64,000 nt of DNA from positions 248,001 through 312,000 of the forward strand of contig JASWJB010000005.1 in assembly GCA_032433595.1 (NCBI GenBank), given 5' to 3'. Below the pieces are notes generated by a model. That model worked only from the letters and a program-made list of their open reading frames with translations. It made no database searches and had not been told where the DNA came from. Shown here piece by piece: positions 47,010 through 58,777 of the stretch (its first letter is position 1; each line of letters opens with the position of its first letter). Position numbers and translations under genes: made by a program. The DNA comes from Conoideocrella luteorostrata (taxonomy: Eukaryota; Ascomycota; Sordariomycetes; Hypocreales; Clavicipitaceae).

Positions 47010-48630
47010 ATTACACTATGACATGTGCTTTTCGTCCGTGCGCTATCTAGAAGAATCATAGTGCCTTAAGTGTGAAGAAATAAAAGGAAAGAATTAAAGA
47101 TTTCTCGTCACACCCATTGCCATCAGCTCTGCAAGTCGTCCTATGTCGGATCAATGGTCGAAGGAAGCGCGGGACGGAAGTATCTTCGGCTTTCGGCATG
47201 ATGACCTACTTAGCCCTGCATGCAAGACTAGCTGGTCTGTGCAATCATACCACATCTTAATATTGCATAAGTAGAGGCGTAACATTTACACTGCAAAACA
47301 GGGACTATTTCACTGGTTTGGAAAATTATCTAGGGTTAGTTCCAGGACTTATTGTATTGATAAAATTGCCTTAATTGCCTTTATTTATCCCTGTTCTAAC
47401 CCTCCTATATAAGTTGTATTTTTACTTGTATTTTTGCACGCTTTTCCTTACCCTCACGCTTAAGACAAAGTCCTAGAATAGGCTCCTCCTTCTTGTTCCT
47501 TCTTGCTTTCTTTGAAGGCGTTTTCTTAATTTCATCCTTCGGCTTGGGTGCACAGACTTGATCTCCTTGGCAGCCTCATTAAGGCGTGTCTGCAATTGGT
47601 TAAGCTGCGTCACTATACCCTCTATTTGGCGCATCTGCTCTTTCGAGCTATCTAGTAACTGCATGGATATTATCGGCCATGCTACTTTTCTGCATTAGCC
47701 TACATAGCTGGTTGGTTACGTCACTCATACCTTATTGTGTCAGCGCCGTCGCTGCATCCATCCGAACTTGAAAGTGCTCTTCATCCACTTGCTCTATAAC
47801 ATCTTGAACCACTTTCTTGATCATATTGCGTGATTGAAAAAGCAGTGCACATAGATCTAACGAGCCATGATTAGCGAATTTTGACCACGTGGACTGAGTT
47901 GTATGTCTACTGACCACCAGTGCTTGCTTCTATTGCTCTGTTTTAGTATAGCTCCCCGTATCTTAAGTAGTCTCAGTGACTCCACAGCCTCATTATATCC
48001 TGTATCACTATGATAAAAGGGCAAGACACGCACTGTAAATGTGTTTTTAAGAGATAAAAGGGATAAAGGAACATAGGAAGAGACACTGGTGAATCCAGTC
48101 CTTATAAATACCCATCTCTTGGACCCAACTGAGCACGTACTACGTCAATTGGTGCCATTGCAATTCGGACCCCGCCGGCGACCATCGATACTTACTCATC
48201 TTGGAACTCTTCAAATTGATGCTCCGTGAAACAGTCCTGACTTAGGTAAGTACGTGTCAAATAAAGTCGCGACAAGGAAATTGTTTCATGAACGACTTTT
48301 TGCGACTCCATTGGTTCACCGATTTCCCGCTTTGGCATTTAGATTAGCTTTGACGACTGTTAGCTATTCCAATTACTTCCGTTAGCAACACATAAGCAAA
48401 GCATAAGCAAGGGCAGCTTATGGTTAAAAGCCTAAGAACTGACGTTTTCCGAGGGTCCCACGGGATCGAGACCTCAGAAAATGAACCTTTGGATAATTCA
48501 TCTGTCATTTCACAGCTTCCTACATATCCCCGGGCGGCTCACCGCAGGCAGCGTAGTAACCGCCGATGAGAGCCAAGACTCCAAGAGCACCGAAAAAAGA
48601 ATGTTGATAGAACCGTCAATCGAGGTCATG
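47010..48630. other. Region between two inverted solo LTRs; coiled-coil fragments
   Basis: Minus-strand frames at 47664-47473 (Gln/Leu-rich, IVTQLNQLQTRLNEAAKEI, coiled-coil-like, then very basic) and 47917-47732 (VVQDVIEQVDEEHFQVRMDAA) may be parts of one decayed protein. No reverse transcriptase, integrase or protease motif is visible, so this is not the inside of an LTR retrotransposon. Confidence 0.4.
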
Positions 48631-48932
48631 TGTTGCGTTATGTGCCTTCATGAGTGAGGGAAGGAGCAATTTGGCAACAGTGGAATTAGGCAGAATAGAT
48701 ATATTTGAGAGTGCAAGCAGTGATATTGATAGATGATAGTCTGACTTGAATAATACCCTCTGACGGGCATCGTGATCCTTCTTTATAGACCTTCAGCGAC
48801 CGTGAAATTCCCTGGAATTCAGGTGCCTCAGGCCTACATTCCTTGGCATCGTGCCACCTTCTTCCACTATCGTACGAATCTAGCTAATTCAAGGCATCGG
48901 GACCTTCCGAAGGTGCCACTCTAATCTCAACA
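48631..48932 (-). mobile_element. Solo LTR, family B (302 bp), TSD TCATG
   Basis: Inverted relative to 46708-47009, with the same length and ends. It has its own perfect duplication TCATG (48626-48630 and 48933-48937), so it is an independent insertion. Confidence 0.93.
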
Positions 48933-49051
48933 TCATGAGAACCACTCATTTTTATAAAAGACCGTAGGTTCTCTTAATATAAACGACTCAATCATCAATT
49001 TGACTTCTTTAGCTCATAACTTTACCGTCATTCACCTTCCATTCGCTCAAC

Positions 49052-49923
49052 ATGAAGTCCTTCAACATCGCAGTCATCCTTACTGGATTGGCCATGGCCT
49101 CCGCCGCCACCGTTCCAACCGCTCGCGACGTAGCAGATGGTCTCTACCAGGTCATGACCGACGCCGTCGGACACATACATCAATTTCACCGCTTACGATT
49201 TTGGCAGTGTCAGTCCCGTTGTGGATGCTCGCTCCCTGGAGAAGCGTCGCGAGGGATGCGGCCCCAGCTCTGCGAGTGTCGGTGAAGTCGATCGGGCTAA
49301 TGCGTATCTCATCAACAGCTTTGGAGGAGACAATGTTTATTTGAACAAGAGTACTTGGTCCTATCTAAGTTCTCGAAGATGTGTCCTGCCCTGTTTATGC
49401 TTAATCAGCTTCCACACTTTACTTGAGGAGACTGTTGACGTGGGCTAATTGGCTCTGGCAGTGCGTTCGAGGCAATTTTGTGTCGTTCATTTGCCCGTAC
49501 AGCAATGGGTATAAGCCCAACGCTAGCGTCAAGTGCACATGGTCCTATGTCAAGAGTCGCTGTAGTCCAAACAAGATGAGGTATGTGTTGGAATTGGCAC
49601 GAAAGGTTCAGATATGTTCGCATTGATGGGACGAGATGTATTACTGTGATGATGGAGGAGGAATTCCTCGTCTGACAACCCTGTCTAAATCCCCCTATTA
49701 ACACCCCTATAATCTAAGACACTTTCGTCCTGAATTCCTGCCTTAGGCCCAGAGGCCCCGTAACCTTTCTCTCACAGCCCGTGTATCCACACATCCGGTC
49801 CACACACACACCCGTGTGATCCAACAGTATGCCCAGGTTTCGGATGGACAGAGCGATTGGACTGCTGGGTTTGCTGTTAAGACAGACAACTTTTGCACTC
49901 CTACCTTCAAGTTTGGTAGTTAA
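49052..49923 (+). pseudogene. Broken small secreted-protein gene, split by a solo LTR
   Basis: The start (MKSFNIAVILTGLAMASAA) is a clear signal peptide. The frame is lost near 49175-49190, and the sequence continues in another frame as YDFGSVSPVVDARSLEKR, GEVDRANAYLINSFGGDN and later TWSYVKSRCSPNKM. A solo LTR (49586-49826) then interrupts it. Past the LTR and one target-duplication copy, the frame resumes exactly and runs YAQVSDGQSDWTAGFAVK to a TAA at 49923. The precursor looks like a small Cys-containing secreted protein with a Kex2-like EKR site, of effector type. It is non-functional because of the frameshift and the insertion. The family is not named. Confidence 0.78.
49586..49826 (+). 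mobile_element. Solo LTR, family A (241 bp), TSD GTATG
   Basis: Begins TGTTGGAATTGG and ends GATCCAACA, flanked by GTATG on both sides (49581-49585 and 49827-49831). Its copy is at 24470-24710. It lies inside the coding sequence of the broken secreted-protein gene. Confidence 0.95.
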
Positions 49924-51429
49924 TTGTGGCAAGGTGTTAGTTGTAGCCTTGAGTAGCGCCGAGGCTGGTTTAATGTACCCCTTACTTCACTTTGTTTGAC
50001 TGCCTGTGCTTGACATGGTCAAGTCGCCTAGACCACTTAGCATACAAGAATTTGTCTAGATAATATTGTATATCTATTCATAGATTTACCAAAACGGTTC
50101 TATTGCTCGGTTGATTCACCCACCACTCCTAGTTCTTTTGTTAAACTCCGCACTGCCAAGATCCGGCCGCTGAAGCGGATCACATCACCGAGTTGCGGCA
50201 GCGCGATTTTCTGGATCCTTTCGCGCAATTATTATGCTTCGCTAGCTGTATTGAGGCTGATTGGCGGCCGGAGCGTTATTAATGAGGCGGGGACATGCTC
50301 AATGCCAATCTCGACATCTGGGAGCTAGGCTTCCAATATCATACTAGAAACAAGGAAATCGGGAGGTTTCACAGTCACGAAGAAGAGGGATAAATTGAAG
50401 CATTCCTACGGGTTTGTCGGAAGGGGAATTCGTCATCCATCATCATCGATTATCATCAACTATCATAGTCATTTATTGAATTGAATTCATCACTGCCGAT
50501 TTCTATTGTTGCAAATTGCTCGAACATGCTCATGAAAGCACATAACGCAACAATAGCACCGTTTTCGTAGCCTCAGGCACTTGTGTCCTCAACAATTTCA
50601 CCTCAGCTAGCTATTGATGGCGCTGATATTCCTGACAGAAGCAATTCTCTTCTCAACAGTTATTTATGACCTGCTGGGACCGGCAGGAATGTTGTCTCAA
50701 AGGCATCCCTGATTGTTGTGGCAGATGTGAAAACTCCACCTTTTGCTAAATTCTGCGACACACTAGTGTCAGCTCTCTGACCATGAGTTTTTGATTGGAC
50801 AGAGCAGGGAGAGTGAAACGCGCAATATGGTCGAATAAGGCTGTGCTGACTGACTCCTCACCTTGATTACTTTCTCGAAATTGGAACGAGGCGGTCCCAA
50901 CACGACGCACATACTTCACCAAGACATCACCTTATTCATCGGGCGAGAGCTTGTACAAGATATCTCCAGTACGATGCAGCTCTATGCAACTGTTAATAAA
51001 ACGGGCTGAGCATTATTCCCCCCCGCCTTTGGCATGGGTCTCTCTAGGTGGTAGGAGTGACGTATGGGAAGATGCCAGTTTGTCGGAACTTTAAATTGTT
51101 ATGAACCAGCCGTCGAAGTAAATAAGGCTGAAGGGCCGCTGTGCCTGACCGCACTATATTTAGCGCTGATACCATGTAGTGTCAAACGTCGCGCACTGAA
51201 ATTCAATAAATCTATTGTCCACCTACATCCTGGCCATAACGTTCAACCGCGGAGCATTTGGCTACATTCGGGGCTGTTCCATAAGGTAATACATACGAGA
51301 GGCTTAATCGAAAACAGACGATTTTTTACCCCGCTCGTTTCTGTTTGTGCGAGGCTTTAATAAGTCAGATCCGATCCTCCCAATCTCAGCTACTTCATGA
51401 TATGGCACCACTAGGCTATTGATTCGAAC
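49924..51429. other. Intergenic; LTR-like remnant
   Basis: About 50340-50552 ends GAAAGCACATAACGCAACA and shares GGGAGG(T/C)TTCACAG...GAAGAAGAGGGA with about 38490-38521, so both are diverged relatives of LTR family B. The rest, including a frame at 51064-51360, has no supported gene. Confidence 0.5.
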
Positions 51430-54054
51430 ATGACAAGTTTAACAAACAACGCATGGCATAGAGCCTGCAAAGTGAACACTGTCATCTGTATCGTTTGCTC
51501 TGTACTCGGCACATCCTTTCTCATATATGGCATAGCAAGAGCCGGTGGTGTCAACGCAAACTTCATTATATATAAGGGCAGCTGTAGCAAAACGCGGTCT
51601 ATGAACTTATGGCTACATTTACTTCTCAACATATTCTCCACTGTGGTTCTGGCATCAACGAATTTCTTCATGCAGATATTAGCATCTCCATCAAGAGCGG
51701 AGGTTAATAAAGCGCATCTCATTGGCACCTATCTATCTATTGGCATTCCAAGCATACGCAATGTGCGTCACATTTCCGCGCTCAGAATATGGTTATGGAC
51801 TTTGTTTTGGTTAACATCACTCCCCTTTCACTTTTTCTTTAATAGTACTGTATTCTCTACCAAGTATGTGGGATCAGACTGGCATCTGTACGTCGCTTCA
51901 GAAGGATTTGTCAATGGCGCTCATCACTTTGGCCCCGGTGCAGTTCTATGGGCACCAGGAGCTTTCACCTTCGGATATGGATCACAGGCTAATATCACTG
52001 ACTACTTTGACAGTCGTAAAGCGATAAGCCGGGAAATTCAATATGCCGCAGGCAATGGCGCAACTTGGAAGCGACTGGAAGTGCCAGAGTGTTTGTCACA
52101 GTACGTTTACTGCGCTGGCCGTGAAACGATGCGAAATGTCATCTGGATCGTCAAATCCCATAACTCGTCTGGTGACGATAGTGACTTCCTCGGCTGGAAG
52201 TCGACTACTCTTTTGAATATGGGCAAATTAACACAACAGGAGCTCAGTGGGTGGAGCAGAAATATACCTTACGAAGAAACAAACTCTCTTTGGTTCGCCA
52301 GCAAATGCTCAGCCCATGCCACATTCAACGGCAATTTTCAGCTTGACGGTTGTTGGCATTCGTGTAACAAGGCCACTGGTAGTGAATCTTGGTCTGCTCA
52401 AGCTAAGTCACCGGATTCTTCTAGCTTTACTTACGACTTTTTTGCCCAATTCAAAGAACCTGACTGGCCCTTTCATTATGAAGATTATGAAAAATGGCAC
52501 CTTTCATGGCCGGGCATCCGCGAAGGGACCCTGGGTTTACTAGATCTACAATACTGTCTTGCAGAAGAGCGGGCAGAAGCGTGTAAAGTTGGGTTATGTA
52601 TCACACTTTTGTCGGTAATTGTTATCTGTCTTTGGATTAAATCAGTGTTGTGTATCGGAGTGCTTTTCTCCTTATGCAAAGCTGAACCCCCTCTGGTGGT
52701 ATTGGGGGATGCTATCGCATCGTTTGTTTGCTCTCCAGACAATCTAACGGTGGGACGTTGCACCTTGGATAGGTCATTAGCTGAACCATTGTGGCAGCCT
52801 GGTAATTGTTCAGTTTCTTCGGAGCGCACGCCATGGAAATTGCCAAACCAGTCATGGTGGTCGGCGATCTCTAATGGTACCTGGAAATTAACCTGCCTAT
52901 TCTTCGCCCTTCACATTATCTTAGTCGCAGTTATGTTGGCAATTGCACAACACTTAAGTCCACTTCGGGCAAATAAGTAAGGACCCGCAAAATAATAATA
53001 CAGTTTCTAACACAAAGGCGGCTAACAAAAGTCCAACAGGGAGAGCTTGGTGGAGCCTCTAGCCAACTCAATTATCGCGGATCAAGCTATATCAGGCAGT
53101 TTGATCCCGTGCATATTGGTGGCCAATTGCCCACAACTCCTTCTTTCTATGTTTTATTTCTTTTACAACGCCATGTTCACGCGTTTATGCGTGGAAAAAG
53201 AATGGAAATCGCATAGCTTAAGCTATAAGCCTCTTCGCGTCACGAATCCAAGAGGGCAGCAGCGGTCGACCTATCGGTTACAGTTACCATACCGATACAG
53301 TATTGCACTAATATGCGCTAGTATCACTCTGCATTGGGTAGTTTCTAATGTTTCCTATGCTTTTATTTACGAAGGAGGTATGCATATATATTTCCCCTTA
53401 TTACTCGAATCTACCGCTAACTGTGATGTTAAAGGTTACTTGACGGGATACGTTTCCGACCAGTGGCCCCGACCCTCTACGTCTGGGCTTGAAGAGGATG
53501 CTTTCGCTTTTATTGGCTACTCGACCCTTATGCTACTCATCCTACTACTCATCATTGTTACCCTGGTTTCGGTTCCATTTGTACTTGCAATGAAGAAGGC
53601 CCGCGGACAAACTCCAAATGGAGGAAGTAACTCAAAAGTCATATCAGCTGCTTGCCATGTTCCCGTCATTGATTTGTCAAATCCACCCGATTCCGGAATG
53701 CGAGACATTAGTTCATCAACTACAGCGTTCCGCCCGATCATCCCCACGATCACTGTTGAACAAGCACGCCGTTCTGTACAAGACAGCGAAACAGCAAGCT
53801 TTGGGGCGCTGGCTCCGGCGTATGACATCTCGTTGCCCGATCAGAGTACCAGGAGGGCCAGCCTTGTGCAGAAACATGCATCGAGAAAAAGAGATGAATG
53901 GCTTCTCAACATATCACAGGCTCCTTTACGATGGGGAGAAGTGTCTGGCACACTATTGAGGGATGAGCAAGGTACACAACCTCATATGCATCTTAGCTTC
54001 GGTGCGCTAGAACACAATGTGCAAAGTCCAATTGATGGAAAGTGCTATTGTTAA
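51430..54054 (+). CDS. DUF6536 multi-pass membrane protein
   Basis: Two exons, 51430-52976 and 53040-54054. The 63-nt intron joins RANK to ESLVEPLANS and removes the apparent stop at 52978. The protein is 853 aa. The N-terminus has a helix (VNTVICIVCSVLGTSFLIYG) then KTRSMNLWLHLLLNIFSTVVLASTNFFMQ, the conserved beginning of DUF6536. After a long extracellular-looking segment with several N-glycosylation sites, further helices follow, then LLLSMFYFFYNAMFTRL and PRGQQRSTYRLQLPYRYSI, hallmarks of this fungal family, and a last helix before a Ser/Pro-rich cytoplasmic tail. Function of the family is unknown; a plasma-membrane location is inferred. Confidence 0.9.
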
Positions 54055-54894
54055 GTTTGCATAATTCCTAGATTTGAGGCTAAGTTGAATATATAACCTT
54101 AACGGAAATATCTCTACTAAGACGGCCATCCGAATCCATTCTGTAGCCCTTAATAGCGGAGGAGCCATAGTCATGCTGTCGAAGTCCTCCGAGATGTCAG
54201 AAGTCGTGAAGTACGGGTTCCAGCTCTTTTCTGCAGACTTTGGAGTCTTGGGACGCTTGAAAAAGTTCATTGGGGCCAGAAAACCCAATAGCGGCCGTGT
54301 TGGGAGGCGGCCCAGGATCGTCTAATAAATCGTGTCAACCAAAAGGGAGCTATCATACCTTGCCGTACGGTTCTACTTACCGAGCATCGAGAGACCCATT
54401 GTTTAGTTAGGTCGATCCACAAGTCTCTATATTCTAACTTGACTTATTCAAGCCCCCATCCAAGGTAATGAACGGCGTTACCAAACAAACTCCAATAAGA
54501 GCGCGTCAAAACGTTTGCCTGCATCCTGCAGCCCCAATATTCGTATATTAAGGACTTGTCTAGGGGTACGTGCTCTACGTGCCAGAGCCGCCGGCTCTGA
54601 TCCTCTCCTTGCCTTTATCCCAGGTCTTGACTCTTGCGTTGTGTGTAATGCTAAAGAAGAGTGCAGTCTATAACACCGAAGCCCGAACACAAAGTGCACT
54701 CTAACAAGACAACAATCCTGGGCACTAACCCCTGAAGAAAGGCTATTTAAAGAGGAGCCTATCAGATGGCTCCGTGGCAAGGTGCCGTTAGCAATAACCA
54801 AATTATCCCTCCCGTCTCCTCAGCTATTACTTGGGCTAACAGCAGTATCCGCAATCTCTTTGCCCTTGCTCTTGCCGGGCAGGTCTATGTCGCG
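54055..54894. other. Intergenic region
   Basis: A minus-strand frame at 54288-54007 (begins MGFLAPMNFFKRPKTPKSAEKS) is of unknown worth and may be a gene fragment. Nothing else is supported. Confidence 0.4.
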
Positions 54895-55388
54895 GTATAA
54901 ATTATGTTTGTAGATATAGTTGATGACATTATCAGGAATATTGCGACAGGGTTTCGTTAGAGTAGAGCCAGGGAACGATTGCAGGCCTGGGGACGCACAG
55001 GTAATCAATGCTCATCTCACGCTTGATAAGCAGTCGAACTTTGGTGTTGGAGATGTCGTTGATCACGACCTGCTGCAACTTAGCCTTGGCCATGCGTCGC
55101 GCAAGATTGAACGGGCCGCACCTGTCGTATCACATGGATATTCTTCTCCCACTACTTCAAGCTCGCCAACGCAGAGTCCAGCTCGGTGCCTGCACGCTCC
55201 AGAACAGAGACGCCAAAGTCACTTAGGATGTGGTCAACGTCGCGAATGCCCCAGACCTCGGGCGTGCTGAAAGTCTGGATCAGATCGGCCCCGGGGAGAA
55301 GCATGATCTTAGCGGGCTTGCTCATGCCGTTGGCGCACTCGATACCGCCTATAACATGGTTGATCTCATAGTCGAAGTGATCTAGTAC
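54895..55388 (-). pseudogene. Nicotinamide-nucleotide adenylyltransferase (NMNAT) fragment
   Basis: Read on the minus strand: VLDHFDYEIN, KPAKIMLLPGADLIQTFSTPEVW, then SDFGVSVLERAGTELDSALASLK. After an in-frame TAG come a WEKNIHVIRQ piece, a short intron-like stretch, VVINDISNTKVRLLIKREMS (the conserved ISSTKVR-type NMNAT motif) and IPDNVINYIYKHNLYRD. The N-terminal nucleotide-binding half is missing: the sequence stops where LTR 55389-55590 begins. This is the NAD-synthesis enzyme family, but this copy is truncated and carries a nonsense codon; a functional copy presumably lies elsewhere. Confidence 0.78.
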
Positions 55389-55590
55389 TGTTGGAATCCT
55401 GCCGTCAAGCATAACAGGAAGCACGGAGCGGGTCATGTGGTCACCTTTCGGCGACGATATGTATACGGCAATATCGAGCCTTCCACCTTGACTTGTTTTC
55501 CTCTTCTAAGATAAGACAGATTTAAATACATCGCTTTTGCATTTTGAAGCATTGATCTAGATCACTGCATAATACCTTGTGCAACGCACA
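55389..55590 (+). mobile_element. LTR, family C (202 bp), no target duplication; junction of two broken genes
   Basis: Starts TGTTGGAATCCTGCCG and ends GCAACGCACA. The flanks are AGTAC and GTTAA, which do not match. On its left is a truncated NMNAT, on its right a truncated NLR, both on the minus strand. This is the picture expected from recombination between two LTR copies. Confidence 0.8.
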
Positions 55591-56547
55591 GTTAAGTTAG
55601 CCACCGAATCTTCGCCTTTTCGTACTTTGTATCTCACGGGTAGTAACAAGCCAGGTCGTGATTTTAGCCATTAACGTATCGGCATCTACCACATTTGCTC
55701 CATCCCTTAATCTAGTGACTTCGCGATTTGTATGAAAGAATCTTGCGTATCCGCGGATGTTTGTGTGGGTTGCACAGGGTGTTATGCAATACCGGTATTG
55801 ATACCAATTGCGGTCAAAATGCAATATATTTAATGATCTCTGTCTATCTAAGAAGGGGAAAACAAGTCAAGGTGGGAGGCTCGATATCGCCATATAAATG
55901 TCGTGGCCGAAAGGTGACCACGTGACCCGCTCCGTGCTTCCTATTGTACTTGACGGCAGCATTCCAACAGTTTGACTTCACACCCAGAAAATTGCATCGT
56001 ACATACCACAAGACCTAAAATGCTGTGCGTACGCTTGTGCAGTAGCCGTCTTCCCACTACCTTCATGCCCGTGCAGGACAAATATACCGAGCTCATCAGC
56101 GGGGAAAATATTTTTGTTCTCTGCGTTTAAGTGGAAAGTAGCAAGAAGTAAACCCGTCTCGTGAAGCTGACCCTGGATCAAAAGACCAGCCTTAGCAGCT
56201 TCAAATAATGCGTATCTCTTTACGTTTTCCACAGTTTCATTCAATTTTTTCATAGCGGTCTCAAATTCATAGAGACTCTGCCAGCTGTCATTCAACAGCC
56301 TTTCTTAATCGTAGCATATTAGCACCACCGTAGTACGTCGTGGACGGGCTAGCATACCTATGGTACCTCGTCCAAAGCGTTGATGAGCCTTGGACCAAAA
56401 CTTAATAAGTGTGATAAGTGACTCCACCACTAGGGCTTGAAGCTCCTCATTCTTTGAAATGATGTCTGCAAATTTATGGAAGAATGTAAGTTCATGTCTG
56501 GTCTTGGTTAACATGTCTACTAGTCTGTTTAATGACGCCTCGGACAA
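55591..56547 (-). pseudogene. NLR/STAND (NB-ARC) gene remnant interrupted by a solo LTR
   Basis: The N-terminal helical part starts MSEASLNRLVDMLTKTRHEL and includes ALVVESLITLIKFWSKAHQRFG. An in-frame TAA at 56307-56305 follows, and the same frame continues to FVLHGHEGSGKTATAQAYAQHF (P-loop GxxGSGKT) and YDAIFWV. A TGA and the solo LTR 55969-55764 break it. Beyond the LTR, pieces compatible with the same protein continue (SFIQIAKSLD and, in another frame, DADTLMAKITTWLVTTR) until the next LTR. It belongs to the fungal NB-ARC family linked to non-self recognition. It is clearly non-functional. TPR repeats that could be the C-terminal type of such a gene occur at 43200-43640, but no link is shown. 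Confidence 0.75.
55764..55969 (-). mobile_element. Solo LTR, family C (206 bp), TSD GTTTG
   Basis: Read on the minus strand it begins TGTTGGAATGCTGCCG and ends GCAACCCACA, flanked by GTTTG on both sides (55759-55763 and 55970-55974). It is inserted in the NLR remnant just after the FWV of the nucleotide-binding region. Confidence 0.93.
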
Positions 56548-57787
56548 TGAGGCAGTGCAAGGAAGGCAGAAGACATCGATAGAGGGAACAAAGCGGCTAT
56601 AAATAAGAGCTCTCAGGGCTTTTCAGGAAGGCCAGGATTTTGATCATCATCTGAAGCCATCACAAGTTATCTAATAAATCCATCTATTTCTGCCGATCTC
56701 CCCTGTAACAGGTTGCTACTAAATACTCGTGATGGATAGTGGTGGGTTCAGAGAATGGGTGTTGAGTCACAAAGGATTCTTCACGGTATGCATAATGTTC
56801 GAATATGATGCATACTAGTGGTTGATGTTGGCGACTTTAAGAGGCAAAGACCTGTCATATCGAGGTTCTTGGTGGGCTACTTGGATATATATCCTAGATG
56901 TTAAGAGGCATTAAACAGCACAAATAACTATAAGGGTGCGTATCCCGCCCTATGGCCCTAAACATGCCTATCGGGTGATCCTTATATGAGTGAAGGCTCA
57001 TGTCGTACCTCATAAGATGTCTGCGACCCGCAATTAAATAGGCGAACAATACACCCGCAGGATGCGCACGGTCATATTGCATCGTAAGGATCCGCAAATA
57101 AGTACATCGTACATACTCCCTCACTCGTAAAAGGTGACCAGGTATCATCATTCCTATATACGATCCGGTCTGTGCGTTGGACGGTAAAATCGGTCAACGA
57201 CGGCACAAGCTACGGCTTACGGGGTGGCATATTCATACGTCAGGGTTTTCGCCTCTACGCAAGGCTAGCAACTGACTCGTCTTGTCTCTTTGACACAACA
57301 CGAGACCCAATCTACCCGCGACTCGCTGTGGGCGCATGTCATCATGCCATATCCACTTCATCGGAAACTACTTACTCGCAGACCTCGCCCGACTGGCGCC
57401 TACATTTCGTTCGTCACATCCGCACATCTATTTTGATACTCTCCGATACAGTCGAACCACCACACATCACAAATCCTCATTCTAGCCACTGAATTCCACC
57501 TTCCCCAGCACCCTATTAGATAGTGCCCGCATCTAACTGCCCGCTGGTTCTGCGGTCTTGGTGGATTCTGTCATTACTCATTGAGAACTTTCGGGGGGCG
57601 TAGGAGGGCAGGGGGGATGGATTGAGGCATATTCAGGCGCGTCGGGAGGAACTATAAATTGGCGGCCTGGCCTGCTCTGATGGCAACTATACTTCCAGTT
57701 TTTCTTTAAAATCACCAATTGAAGCCATCTTGGGCCCGAACCCGTCATTACCTAACACATCCAACGACACTTCGCCTTCTTTCCACC
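56548..57787. other. Intergenic region
   Basis: No gene supported. The last 130 bases contain a TATAAATT element (57652-57659) and a C/T-rich leader, consistent with a promoter for the small gene that follows. Confidence 0.45.
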
Positions 57788-58188
57788 ATGGCCGCCATTT
57801 CAACCACCGCCGGCGCTCCCTTTGAGCGCCTGTCCCTGCCCGATCCGCAGAACTGGCTTGCCGGAGACCGCTTGTTCCCGAGCAACGTCATTGCGTCATT
57901 CAACGGCGAATACGACAAGTACAACAAGGAGTCGTGGGCGGAATATGTTCTCGCCCAGTGCAAGGGCTTTGAGGCCTGCACGTCGTCGCTCTCGTACTCG
58001 GGTTAGCATAACTGGCTGTCAAAAGTCATGAAGGGGCTTGCTAACGAATCGTGGTAGCAATTAATAGCGGTACTCCCGAGGAGCGAGCTTGGTTTGGGTT
58101 TGCATTCCGAGGCGGGAAGACTACAGTTGATGATTATAAGAGGGCAGACGGGGTCGAGGACGCCGTTGTGTATACGAAGGAGGCGTGA
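57788..58188 (+). CDS. Small conserved-looking hypothetical protein
   Basis: Two exons, 57788-58001 and 58058-58188. The 56-nt intron has a GTTAGC donor, a TTGCTAAC branch site and a TAG acceptor. The protein is 114 aa. The start is in excellent context (CACCATGGCC), with a TATA-like element about 130 bp upstream. It reads NWLAGDRLFPSNVIASFNGEYDKYNKESWAEYVLAQCKGFEACTS and, after the splice, RAWFGFAFRGGKTTVDDYKR. The balanced codon use and perfect splice signals favour a real gene. No signal peptide or membrane helix is seen. I do not recognise a function. An in-frame ATG lies 69 bp upstream (57719), which would add 23 residues. Confidence 0.7.
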
Positions 58189-58324
58189 GGCCATGTGACG
58201 AGGTGATCAGGCATTCCCGTCGCGGGTGGTCACCGCTGATGGAATTTCTAGCCAGATAATGTTTTGAGAAGAGATCTAATTCTTCGCCAGTTAGCTAGAG
58301 TTTAAAACATCTTGCCACTGACAG

Positions 58325-58532
58325 TGTTGGAATCCCTCGTCAAGCATACGAGCAATCACGGACAGGGTCACGTGGCCATCCTAGCGCCTCTTTTATACGG
58401 CGCGCTCGGCAGCATACCTCTTCCTCTTCTTCTTCTTTCCTAGATAGTCACGAGTTAATTGAATTGTCTTGCATATTGTTTTGCTTCAGCTTCCGGTATC
58501 GATACCCTCGTCACCTGGAGCCCTGTGCTTCC
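58325..58532 (+). mobile_element. LTR-like remnant, family D
   Basis: Begins TGTTGGAATCCCTCG like family C but then follows the sequence also present at 38755-38926 (CACGTGGCC, CTTTTATACGGCGCGCTCG, TAGATAGTCACGA). The right end and any target duplication could not be fixed. Confidence 0.55.
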
Positions 58533-58777
58533 TCCAGATTTCTTAGGCTGTGAGCTGTTTTTGTCGCTTTCTGACTCGGCAGATCTGCTACAGCCAGGAC
58601 CATCTGCTTGCCTTCTGCAATGGAGGATGGTAACGATGTTCTGAGGATCCGAGTGGTCTTTTAAGCGGACAAGCCTGTTCTCTTCAAAGACAACACCTGC
58701 AGTTTTAGGGTTTCCTATGTCTCCGGCATTTATCCGTGGGTTACCGTCATATGTATTCTTAAATTCTGGTTTGCTAT

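Noticed and set aside
46708..48932. The LTR pair as one retrotransposon
   Set aside because: The two LTRs are inverted and each has its own different target duplication; no retrotransposon proteins lie between them.
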